A stretch of DNA of 64,000 nt from Pseudomonas gingeri. Its GTDB lineage: Bacteria; Pseudomonadota; Gammaproteobacteria; Pseudomonadales; Pseudomonadaceae. The notes beneath the pieces are model-generated. The model did no database searches, was not told the origin of the DNA, and saw nothing but the letters and a program-made list of their open reading frames with translations. The position numbers and the translations under genes were made by a program. Positions within the stretch are counted from its first letter, which is position 1. Each line of letters opens with the position of its first letter. The stretch lies in assembly GCF_013385635.1 (NCBI RefSeq), contig NZ_JACAPR010000007.1, positions 29,260 to 93,259 on the forward strand, written 5' to 3'. Below, one piece after another: positions 57,505 through 64,000 of the stretch.

Positions 57505-57560
57505 ATGAGTTCGCAGGCGCGTAAGTTCGTTATCTGAGCTATGGGTCGAGGAGGCTGGAT

Positions 57561-58112
57561 ATGGCAATGCGCTGGTGGTGGGTGCCGACGGTTCTGCTGG
57601 CTTTTTCGGGCGCGGCGATGGCAGCCGATTGCCCCGAATTGTTGCAGGGGCAGTTGCCGAAATTGCGGGCCAAGGAGTCCATCGACCTGTGCCAGAAGTT
57701 TGCCGGCAAGCCGCTGGTGATCGTCAATACCGCCAGCTTCTGTGGCTTCGCGCCGCAGTTCAAGGGCCTCGAGGCGCTGTACCAGCGTTACCAGGGGCAA
57801 GGGCTGGAGCTGATCGGCGTGCCGTCCAATGACTTCAAGCAGGAGTCCAAGGATGGCGCCGAGACGGCCAAGGTCTGTTATGTGAACTACGGCGTCACCT
57901 TCACCATGACCGAGCCGCAGGCGGTCCGGAGCAGTGATGCGACACATCTGTTCAAGGTGCTGGCCGAACAGGCTGGGGCGCCGAAGTGGAATTTCTACAA
58001 GTACGTGGTGGATCGCCAGGGCAAGGTGATCGCGCATTTTTCCAGCCTGACCAAGCCGGATAATCCGGAACTGATCGAGGCGGTGGAAAAGGCCATTGCG
58101 TCGAAGCCTTGA
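57561..58112 (+). CDS. Periplasmic glutathione-peroxidase-like protein
   Basis: 183 residues with a signal peptide (about 1-21, ending GAAMA). GPx motifs: [20 protein letters not shown] near 55 (active-site Cys, not selenocysteine), [13 protein letters not shown] near 87 and [14 protein letters not shown] near 144. It reduces peroxides in the periplasm using thioredoxin-like partners. The gene stands alone and ends at a strong terminator. Confidence 0.88.
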   Translation: MAMRWWWVPTVLLAFSGAAMAADCPELLQGQLPKLRAKESIDLCQKFAGKPLVIVNTASFCGFAPQFKGLEALYQRYQGQGLELIGVPSNDFKQESKDGAETAKVCYVNYGVTFTMTEPQAVRSSDATHLFKVLAEQAGAPKWNFYKYVVDRQGKVIAHFSSLTKPDNPELIEAVEKAIASKP

Positions 58113-58126
58113 GACAACCGGCCAAT

Positions 58127-58154
58127 AAAAAACCCCGCGAGTGCGGGGTTTTTT
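58127..58154. terminator. Bidirectional rho-independent terminator
   Basis: AAAAAACCCCGC (58127-58138) and GCGGGGTTTTTT (58143-58154) pair around GAGT. It lies between the glutathione peroxidase gene and the convergent fadL gene and has T-runs on both sides. Confidence 0.92.
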
Positions 58155-58190
58155 CTGTTCAACCGATCAGCCGTTCAGGCTTGCGGTGAA

Positions 58191-59471
58191 TCAGAACTTG
58201 TAGGTCGCGCCTACACCAAAGCCGTTCGCGCTGTTTTTGAATTCAGAGTTATAGGTCTGGTTGCCATTGTCGCCGCTGACTTTGACCTTTTCCTCTTTGA
58301 GGTAGGAGTAGGCCACGTCGATTGTCAGGTCGTCAGTGACGGCATAACCGGCACCCAGGCTGAAAATCGTACGGTCGCCTGTCGGAATACGTGGCGAGCG
58401 GTCGGTGTTGTTGGTCGGTGCCTGGTCGAATGTCAGGCCGGTACGCAGGACCCATTGCTTGTTCAACTGATAGGAGGTACCCACGGCGTAAGCCCAGGTG
58501 TCGTGCCAGTTCTGCTCTTCCTTGATGCTGGTAAACGAAGTCGGAGCAGCAGCACCGCCGGCGGCCACCGTTACACCTTCGTTGTTGACCGTGATGTCTT
58601 TCAGGCGGCTCCAGCGGGTCCAGGTGGTACCAGCGTAGAGTTTCCAGGCATCGCTCAGGTCTTGTGTTACCGACAGGTCGTACGATTCAGGTGTCTCGAT
58701 TTTCAGCGAGGCATCATAACGATTGGGTTTCAACACTGGAGATGGTGTGCCTGCACCAGGTGTCACGGTGGTATGGCCTTCAAGCTTGTAGTTGACCTTC
58801 GAGTGGTAGGTCAGGCCGACACGAGTAGTGTCGGTGGCTTGAACCAGGACGCCGATATTGTAGCCATAACCGACATCGTCACCCTTGATCTCGACTTCGC
58901 CGTCATTTGGCGAAAAAGGCGTTTTCAGTGCGGACGACAAAGTACCGGAAATACGGTTGATGGTCGGACCGAAACCGATCGATACCTTGTCATTGAAGGC
59001 GTAGCTGACAGTTGGCTGGAAGGTGACAACCTTCACTTCGCTCTTGTCGGCCTGATTTCGACCCTGGAAGCTGCTTTCGTAGTTGGTAATCAGACCGAAT
59101 GGCGCGTACACGCCAAGGCCGAAAGCCCATTGATCATCCAGTTTCTTCACGGCGAACAGCATGGGGACGGCCGTGAACGGCACCATGTCACCTTTGTTGG
59201 TACCGGTACGGCTACCGCTGGCATCGCGGATATCGGTCGAAGCATCAATGGCAGCAACACCACCTGTGATCTGATCGCGTTTGAGGAATGACATACCGGC
59301 AGGGTTGCCATAGACAGTGCTTGCATCATCGGCAGAAGAGGATCGACCCGCAAAACCAGTACCCATCCCGCTGATGCTCTGCTCGTTGAGGGCAAAGCCA
59401 CTCGCGAAAAGCTGGGTGGATGCCAGGGTAACGGCGAGGCTGAGTGTGGTCTTGAGCATTACTTTTTTCAT
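58191..59471 (-). CDS. fadL: FadL-type outer-membrane long-chain fatty-acid/hydrophobe transporter
   Basis: 426 residues with a signal peptide (about 1-23, ending QLFAS). FadL-type start of the mature chain GFALNEQSISGMGTGFAGRSS and NPAGMSFLKRDQI near 55, with a beta-barrel pattern to the C-terminal aromatic end (VGATYKF). It lets long-chain fatty acids or other hydrophobic molecules pass the outer membrane. Pseudomonas have several paralogues, so the exact substrate is unknown. Convergent with the peroxidase gene. Confidence 0.9.
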   Translation of the reverse strand: MKKVMLKTTLSLAVTLASTQLFASGFALNEQSISGMGTGFAGRSSSADDASTVYGNPAGMSFLKRDQITGGVAAIDASTDIRDASGSRTGTNKGDMVPFTAVPMLFAVKKLDDQWAFGLGVYAPFGLITNYESSFQGRNQADKSEVKVVTFQPTVSYAFNDKVSIGFGPTINRISGTLSSALKTPFSPNDGEVEIKGDDVGYGYNIGVLVQATDTTRVGLTYHSKVNYKLEGHTTVTPGAGTPSPVLKPNRYDASLKIETPESYDLSVTQDLSDAWKLYAGTTWTRWSRLKDITVNNEGVTVAAGGAAAPTSFTSIKEEQNWHDTWAYAVGTSYQLNKQWVLRTGLTFDQAPTNNTDRSPRIPTGDRTIFSLGAGYAVTDDLTIDVAYSYLKEEKVKVSGDNGNQTYNSEFKNSANGFGVGATYKF

Positions 59472-59616
59472 TATTAGAACTCCGTGGTGATCACCGAGGC
59501 GGAAATTACCAACATTTTCGCTTCGGCGCTATAGGCTGTATCGCAGGAGATAGAGCGGTTTTGTAGGACAATCCGACCAAAATCGGTAGTATTTTGCCGA
59601 TATCGAAGGAGGACGA

Positions 59617-60099
59617 TTAACAGGCGACAAAACTGACCGATGAGTCACAATTTTTCCAGGCGCGGGTGAAGTCGCGCAAACGTCCCTGTGGCTGGAAGAT
59701 CTGTCGCCAGATTCGCGCCATGCCGAGCAGGTCGTCGGCGGCAGGAAGGCGCAGTTGTTGCTCCTCGATCAACAGCCAGGCAATGGCTGTGGCGTAACGC
59801 AGGTTCACGGTGAGTTCGAGGTGGGGGCTGCTGAGGAAGGCATGTTGGCTGGCGAGGCCGCGAACCAGGCTGGCGAGTTCGGGGTCGAGGGCCAGGTAGT
59901 GGTCCCAGAGTGCGGCATGACGGTTTTCACCGATGCGGTACAGGCCGTGGCCGCGACGGTTGTGCAGGGCCGAGCCCAGGTCCGATTGGCTGGCGGCGAT
60001 GCCCAGCAGCAATGCTTCTGCGGTCTGGCTGTGACGGCCCAGGTACTGCAAGGTCGGGCGAATCACATAAAGGCGCAGTTCCCTCGCGGCAATACCCAT
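59617..60099 (-). CDS. Hypothetical protein, faintly phage-lysozyme-like
   Basis: 160 residues, soluble, helical. The part RPTLQYLGRHSQTAEALLLGIAAS with later GLYRIGENRHAALWDHYLA resembles the core of phage-type transglycosylase/endolysin domains, but the expected catalytic Glu position reads SQSD. No other phage gene is near. It may be a domesticated or non-catalytic relic. The family is not certain; the gene is plausible by composition and start. Confidence 0.5.
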   Translation of the reverse strand: MGIAARELRLYVIRPTLQYLGRHSQTAEALLLGIAASQSDLGSALHNRRGHGLYRIGENRHAALWDHYLALDPELASLVRGLASQHAFLSSPHLELTVNLRYATAIAWLLIEEQQLRLPAADDLLGMARIWRQIFQPQGRLRDFTRAWKNCDSSVSFVAC

Positions 60100-60316
60100 A
60101 ACACCCTCAAACTTATTATTGGCCGGCGAGACCTGGCGCTTGGCAGCGGTGGATCGATCAGGTCTGCCGGAAGCGGCTCAGACCGCTTGAGTTGAAGTGT
60201 AGTGTCATATCTTTGCTGTAAAGGACTGTTTTTAAAATATTTAAAACGTGCAGCCGGAGCTTATATATTTATTCGTGATTAGGACGGCGAGCAAAATCGC
60301 GAAACTTCAGGCAATA

Positions 60317-60343
60317 AAAAGCCCTGCTTCATGGGCAGGGCTT
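60317..60343 (-). terminator. Terminator of the small gene at 60.4 kb
   Basis: On the minus strand AAGCCCTGC pairs with GCAGGGCTT around CCATGAA, followed by TTTATT. It lies 24 bp after the stop of the 60367-60591 gene. Confidence 0.82.
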
Positions 60344-60366
60344 CTGGAGTGCGGCGGGTTCGAACT

Positions 60367-60591
60367 TCAGGCAACCAGTGCCTGACGGGTGCGTTCGATC
60401 ACGGCCTGCAGCGGCTCGGCGCTGGAATACTGGTCCGGATACAGGCGTTCGCTGTGACGGGCGATGCCGTGTTCGTTGACCAGGGTGAAGCTGAAGCAAC
60501 CTTTGCGAGCGGCCATGATCAGGCAGTTCATCGGTGCAAAGGCGTTGGTTAGGGTGCGAATGGCATCCTGAGCATGGATTTGAGTGGACAT
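60367..60591 (-). CDS. Small conserved-looking protein, unknown
   Basis: 74 residues, soluble, with a Cys/Met-containing core (NAFAPMNCLIMAARKGCFSFTLVNEHG) and a basic C-terminal helix. It ends at a good terminator, which supports it as a gene. The RBS (AGGAA) is about 12-14 nt from ATG, so expression strength is unclear. I do not recognise the family. Confidence 0.6.
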   Translation of the reverse strand: MSTQIHAQDAIRTLTNAFAPMNCLIMAARKGCFSFTLVNEHGIARHSERLYPDQYSSAEPLQAVIERTRQALVA

Positions 60592-61244
60592 AGTTATTAG
60601 GTGTTCCTACAAATGACACGGTATCTGAACCGCGCAACGTTAAAACGTTCCAGTAACGCCGAACCACCATTGGTCGGACGAAGAACCTGACTGGAACAAA
60701 GCAGCCAGTTTGCAGCGCTTGAAATAAGTGGCGCTTGGGCTGGCAGGTAGGTACTTAGGAGGGCAGGCAATCACAACAGGGGCAAAGGTTCTGGGCCCGG
60801 GGTGAAGATCCTGATCAATTTGCAGGTTGGTTCGGTCAGAGTAATAACACCTGGCAACACCCTTTGCTTTCGATTCAAAGGCTGTGTTGTCGCAAGTTCT
60901 ACCTGGAAACCATCGAGGTGGTCGGTCCCTTTTTTCAGCCGCTGATTCCTTTTCAGGACGCTTGCCGGGGGATGTGTTCGACCAGAATTGACTTTCAGCT
61001 TGGTACTAACGGTGCGGATACTATCGCATCGAGTCGGGGAATGGAAGGGGGGTGATGAAAAAACTCGGGTCCCGCACAGAGGGCCGGGCTACGAGGCCCT
61101 AGCTCCTGTCTTGACCGCTTGTCGAGACGTTTGCCGCGGTGTCGCGCCCGATTTTGCCCGCTTGTGCAAAAAAGGTGCGTCGATATAACCGTCAAAGTAT
61201 GACTTGTGCACATTATTGGCCCGCCTTGTCACCTCGTTGTCATC

Positions 61245-61278
61245 TTCCGATTCAGGCCCTCGAATGCCTGTATCGGAA
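61245..61278. other. Long imperfect hairpin, possible small-RNA element
   Basis: TTCCGATTCAGGC (61245-61257) and GCCTGTATCGGAA (61266-61278) pair over 13 bp with one mismatch around an 8-nt loop. Downstream AAAATATCGTATTTTTTT ends in a T-run. Together they could be the end of a small RNA. Confidence 0.4.
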
Positions 61279-61379
61279 ATACAAGTCAATGAAAAATATC
61301 GTATTTTTTTATTGGTGAAAAAATCGACAGTTTGACTGCGAGCCCCATTCCATGGGGGTTTGCGGGGATTAAAGAGTGG

Positions 61380-61414
61380 TTGTCCACTGAGTTATCCACA
61401 GCTTCTGTGGATTG
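61380..61414. promoter_or_regulatory. Cluster of DnaA-box-like 9-mers
   Basis: TTGTCCACT (61380-61388), TTATCCACA (61392-61400, consensus DnaA box) and inverted TGTGGATTG (61406-61414). ATCCACAG and CTGTGGAT form a stem. Three sites within 35 bp are more than expected by chance, but no origin genes are near, so a regulatory role is more likely than an origin. Confidence 0.55.
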
Positions 61415-61518
61415 TCCCAAGCGCTTGCTCTAGCACGGGCATATGACGTTTTTTCGACTTTACCTGAGCGGAAAAAAGAGTAGAGTGGCGCGCCCTGCGA
61501 TCTACCCTACTGTCAGAT

Positions 61519-61842
61519 ATGAAGTTTCGCTCAAGCTCACCAACCCTATCTTCATCCAATACTATTTCAACCGAACCGAAGCGTTTTTCCCTGCGTGTCG
61601 CGCTCTGGTTGCTGGACAGCCCGAGCCTGGGTCACAACCCCAGCGTCAAGCACTTCGCCGGGCGCTTGCTGAAACAGCCGGCTCGCGAGGGTGTGGTGCT
61701 GGCCCAGCGCCGATTGGGGCAACTGATGTGCCGTGATTGCGGGAGTGCCCGGGACCAGCGTATCGGCCATGAGTTGCTGCGCCAGGCCGCGCGCGCCGGT
61801 GACCCGGTGGCACGGCGCGAACTGGACCTGCGCGAAGACTGA
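61519..61842 (+). CDS. Small Sel1/TPR-like repeat protein
   Basis: 107 residues. After a Ser-rich start, the region GHNPSVKHFAGRLLKQPAREGVVLAQRRLGQL and DQRIGHELLRQAARAGDPVARRELD fits two Sel1-like (TPR) helical repeats. It is cytoplasmic, with no signal. It precedes rmuC by 78 bp. Relatives in Pseudomonas are small adaptors of unknown role. Confidence 0.6.
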   Translation: MKFRSSSPTLSSSNTISTEPKRFSLRVALWLLDSPSLGHNPSVKHFAGRLLKQPAREGVVLAQRRLGQLMCRDCGSARDQRIGHELLRQAARAGDPVARRELDLRED

Positions 61843-61920
61843 GCTGTCCCTGGCGGAGTGGGTTCGCTACCCTTGATCCTTTGAGTCCGGCCCTGGTGTC
61901 GGCGGCTAACGGGAGTGCTT

Positions 61921-63387
61921 ATGGCGTTGGATCTGACCAGTCTGTTGCTGGGTGTGGCGGGGGCGGCGCTGCCGTTGCTGGCATTCGTCTGGCAGTTGCA
62001 GCGCCGTAGCAGTGCGGCGCAGGCGGAACTGGCCTTGCTGGACGAGCGCCTGAGCACCGCGCAGCTGGCCCAGGACGGTCTCAATGCCCAGCTGGATGCC
62101 TGTCGCGACGAGGTCAGTGACCTGGGCCAGGCCAATGCCGCGAGGCAGGCGGAGCTGGCGGCAACACGACGGGAAGTCGAGTTGTTGCAGATCGAACGCG
62201 ACAATGCCCGTGATGCGGCCCATGCCTGGAATCTCGAGCGCAGCAACAAGGAAGCCGAATTGCGTCGCCTGGACGCCCAGGCCGCCTCGCTGAGCGCCGA
62301 ACTGCGTGAACAGCAGGACAGCCATCAACAACGCCTGGACGACCTGCAAGGTTCGCGGGACGAGCTGCGCGCGCAGTTTGCCGAACTGGCCGGGAAGATC
62401 TTCGACGAGCGCGAGGCGCGGTTCGCCCAAAACAGCCAGGAGCGTCTCGGGCAATTGCTCGACCCGCTGAAGGAGCGCATCCAGTCTTTCGAAAAACGGG
62501 TCGAGGAAAGCTACCAGGCCGAGGCTCGCGAGCGCTTCTCCCTGGGCAAGGAGCTGGAGCGCCTGCAGCAACTGAACCTGCGCCTGAGCGATGAAGCGAC
62601 CAACCTGACCCGCGCGCTCAAGGGCCAGAAGACCCAGGGTAACTGGGGTGAGCTGATTCTCGAACGGGTCCTTGAACATGCGGGACTGGAGAAGGGGCGC
62701 GAGTACCAGACCCAGGTCAGCCTGAAAGGGCCCGATGGCGAGCGTTTCCAGCCGGATGTGCTGATCCTGTTGCCGGGCGACAAGCAGGTGGTAGTGGACT
62801 CCAAGGTCAGCCTGACCGCCTATCAGCAGTACGTCGGCGCGGACGACGAGGTGATCGGTCAGGCGGCGCTCAAGCAGCATGTGCTGTCGCTGCGCAATCA
62901 TGTCAAAGGTCTGGCCGGCAAGGACTACAAGCGCCTGGAGGGCCTGCACAGCCTCGATTTCGTGCTGCTGTTCGTGCCGATCGAGGCGGCCTTCTCGGCA
63001 GCCCTGCAGGCGGAGCCGAACCTGTTCCAGGAGGCTTTCGATCGTAATATCGTGATTGTCAGCCCGACCACGCTGCTCGCCACCCTGCGGGTTATCGACA
63101 GCCTGTGGAAGCAGGAGCGCCAGAGCCAGAATGCCCGAGAAATCGCCGAGCGGGCCGGCTGGCTGTACGACAAGTTCGTGCTGTTTATCCAGGATCTGGA
63201 TGAGATCGGCGGTCGTCTCCAGCAACTGGACAAGGCTTACGCCGCGGCCCGCAACAAGCTGACGGAAGGGCGCGGCAACCTGATCAGCCGCAGCGAACAG
63301 CTGAAACTGCTCGGTGCCCGCGCCAGCAAGAGCCTGCCGGCGGACCTGCTGGAGCGGGCGATGACCGATGAAAACGGGGCGCTGTAG
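61921..63387 (+). CDS. rmuC: DNA recombination-limiting protein RmuC
   Basis: 488 residues. An N-terminal membrane helix (about 5-25) is followed by a long coiled coil (about 30-170, Gln/Glu/Leu-rich) and the RmuC nuclease-like domain (about 200-440; QGNWGELILERVLEHAGLEKG, DVLILLPGDKQVVVDSKVSL and FVPIEAAFSAAL). RmuC limits inversions and other DNA rearrangements. ATG at 61921 has GGGAG 6 nt upstream; the GTG at 61915 is rejected. The gene ends just before a large REP array. Confidence 0.93.
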   Translation: MALDLTSLLLGVAGAALPLLAFVWQLQRRSSAAQAELALLDERLSTAQLAQDGLNAQLDACRDEVSDLGQANAARQAELAATRREVELLQIERDNARDAAHAWNLERSNKEAELRRLDAQAASLSAELREQQDSHQQRLDDLQGSRDELRAQFAELAGKIFDEREARFAQNSQERLGQLLDPLKERIQSFEKRVEESYQAEARERFSLGKELERLQQLNLRLSDEATNLTRALKGQKTQGNWGELILERVLEHAGLEKGREYQTQVSLKGPDGERFQPDVLILLPGDKQVVVDSKVSLTAYQQYVGADDEVIGQAALKQHVLSLRNHVKGLAGKDYKRLEGLHSLDFVLLFVPIEAAFSAALQAEPNLFQEAFDRNIVIVSPTTLLATLRVIDSLWKQERQSQNAREIAERAGWLYDKFVLFIQDLDEIGGRLQQLDKAYAAARNKLTEGRGNLISRSEQLKLLGARASKSLPADLLERAMTDENGAL

Positions 63388-63417
63388 GCGTCTCACCGCA
63401 AAATATCGCTGTTGTCA

Positions 63418-64000
63418 CGCCCCCTGTAGGCGCCGGCTCCCACAGGTTTGTGCATCACCGCGAAGTCCCGTGGCCGCCACGATCCGTGTAGGCGCTGGCT
63501 TGCCAGCGATGAGGCCCTTGAGCCTTGCGGTGCCTGTCCGGGCGCCATCGCCGGCAAGCCGGCTCCTACAGGTTAGTGCATCACCGCGAAGTATTGTGGC
63601 CGCCACAACCCGTGTAGGAGCTGGCTTGCCAGCGATGAGGCCCTTGAGCCGTGCGGCGCCTGTCCTGGCGCCATTGCCGGCAAGCCGGCTCCCACAGGTC
63701 GGTGTCTCACCGCAAAGTATCGTGGCCGCCACAACCCGTGTAGGAGCTGGCTTGCCAGCGATGAGGTCCTTGAGCCTTGCGGTGCTTGTCCGGGCGCCAT
63801 CGCCGGCAAGCCGGCTCCCACAGGTTTGTGCATCACCGCGAAGTATTGTGGCAGCCACGATCCGTGTAGGAGCTGGCTTGCCAGCGATGAGGTCCTTGAG
63901 CCGTGCAGCGCCTGTCCTGGCGCCATCGCCGGCAAGCCGGCTCCCACAGGTTTGTGCATCACCGCGAAGTATTGTGGCAGCCACGATCCGTGTAGGAGCT
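63418..64000. repeat. Tandem REP array, exact 126-bp period, runs off the window edge
   Basis: The junction CCGTGTAGG before each REP recurs with its C at 63485, 63611, 63737, 63863 and 63989, always 126 bp apart. Each unit has GTAGGAGCTGGCTTGCCAGC, a diverged middle (GATGAGGCCCTTGAGCC... or GGTCCTTGAGCC...), CGCCGGCAAGCCGGCTCC and the linker TTGTGCATCACCGCGAAGT. A partial unit begins at about 63418. The first unit starts GTAGGCGC. Since 126 is a multiple of 3, it gives a stop-free 189-residue frame on the minus strand, which is not a gene. Confidence 0.93.

Larger units (their letters stand above)
60592..61518. other. Large gene-free region with repeats and possible replication-protein sites
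   Basis: 927 bp without a convincing protein gene. Short frames (60864-61055 plus, 60995-61213 minus) lack RBS and homology. Noteworthy elements inside are a 13-bp inverted repeat at 61245-61278, an AT-rich hairpin plus T-run at about 61288-61307 and a DnaA-box-like cluster at 61380-61414. A small RNA is possible but unproven. Confidence 0.5.

Noticed and set aside
63415..63984. 189-codon minus-strand frame with a 42-residue repeat
   Set aside because: Direct translation of the 126-bp REP units; no RBS and no protein-like content.
63418..64000. CRISPR array
   Set aside because: Units are 126 bp and nearly identical throughout, with palindromic REP content; there are no unique spacers and no cas genes.

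Overview
The window reads as chromosome of a Pseudomonas, most likely of the P. fluorescens complex. The evidence is the gene content and order: ldhA-gacS-cysM-rlmD-relA-mazG, purMN next to DUF3108 and DUF2066 genes, perM-hda, phaG, pobA/pobR and a P-type aerobic cobalamin operon. The coding DNA is GC-rich with long antisense shadow frames, and many intergenic gaps hold Pseudomonas-type REP palindromes (GTAGGAGC...GGCAAGCC).

Left edge, 1-5341: an accessory block that looks less GC-rich by eye. It has an OhrR-like peroxide-sensing MarR regulator with an inverted-repeat operator, then a copABCD copper-resistance operon. The block ends at a tRNA-Gly(CCC) gene, and between copD and the tRNA lies a 34-codon frame whose start matches the N-terminus of island-type tyrosine integrases. 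I read 1-5341 as one end of a decayed genomic island inserted at the tRNA 3' end.

5400-24200: phaG (mcl-PHA/HAA precursor enzyme), rsuA, a diguanylate cyclase coupled to a small Cys-rich gene and divergent from a periplasmic double-Cache protein, a DHA2 efflux pump, the pobA/pobR 4-hydroxybenzoate pair, a LysR regulator divergent from a metallo-beta-lactamase-fold/NAD(P)-reductase pair, DUF2069-wrbA-arsC, a TlpA-like lipoprotein, FUSC and lldD, a META-domain lipoprotein with a zinc-ribbon-like partner, and ldhA.

24200-46300: the GacS global sensor kinase, cysM-rlmD, relA, mazG, DUF2058, a patch of unrecognised small or secreted proteins (33548-35714), DUF3108-purN-purM, DUF2066-perM, hda, two NlpC/P60 lipoproteins, an O-methyltransferase, a PQQ-type sugar dehydrogenase and a conserved hypothetical.

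46500-55650: a cobalamin riboswitch followed by ten cobalamin genes (cobO-cobB-bluB-cobD-cobC-cobQ-cobU-cobT-phosphatase-cobS), nearly all joined by 4-8 nt overlaps. They cover a,c-diamide formation, adenosylation and nucleotide-loop assembly, including DMB synthesis. The corrin-ring genes lie elsewhere.

55690-64000: a MarR regulator and an MFS transporter sharing a GGGTATATACCC-type operator, an overlapping 40-codon membrane peptide, a periplasmic glutathione peroxidase, a FadL porin, two poorly known genes, a long gene-free stretch with a DnaA-box-like cluster, a Sel1-like small protein, rmuC, and a tandem REP array with an exact 126-bp period that runs off the right edge.

I see no CRISPR array, intact transposase, prophage or rRNA. 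The least explained items are the 126-bp REP array, the REP-derived tail of CobB, the integrase relic beside the copper operon, the two overlooked small membrane proteins (14361-14537 and 57382-57504), a promoter followed at once by a terminator-like hairpin before the second NlpC gene, and the unknown secreted pair at 34.3-35.7 kb.
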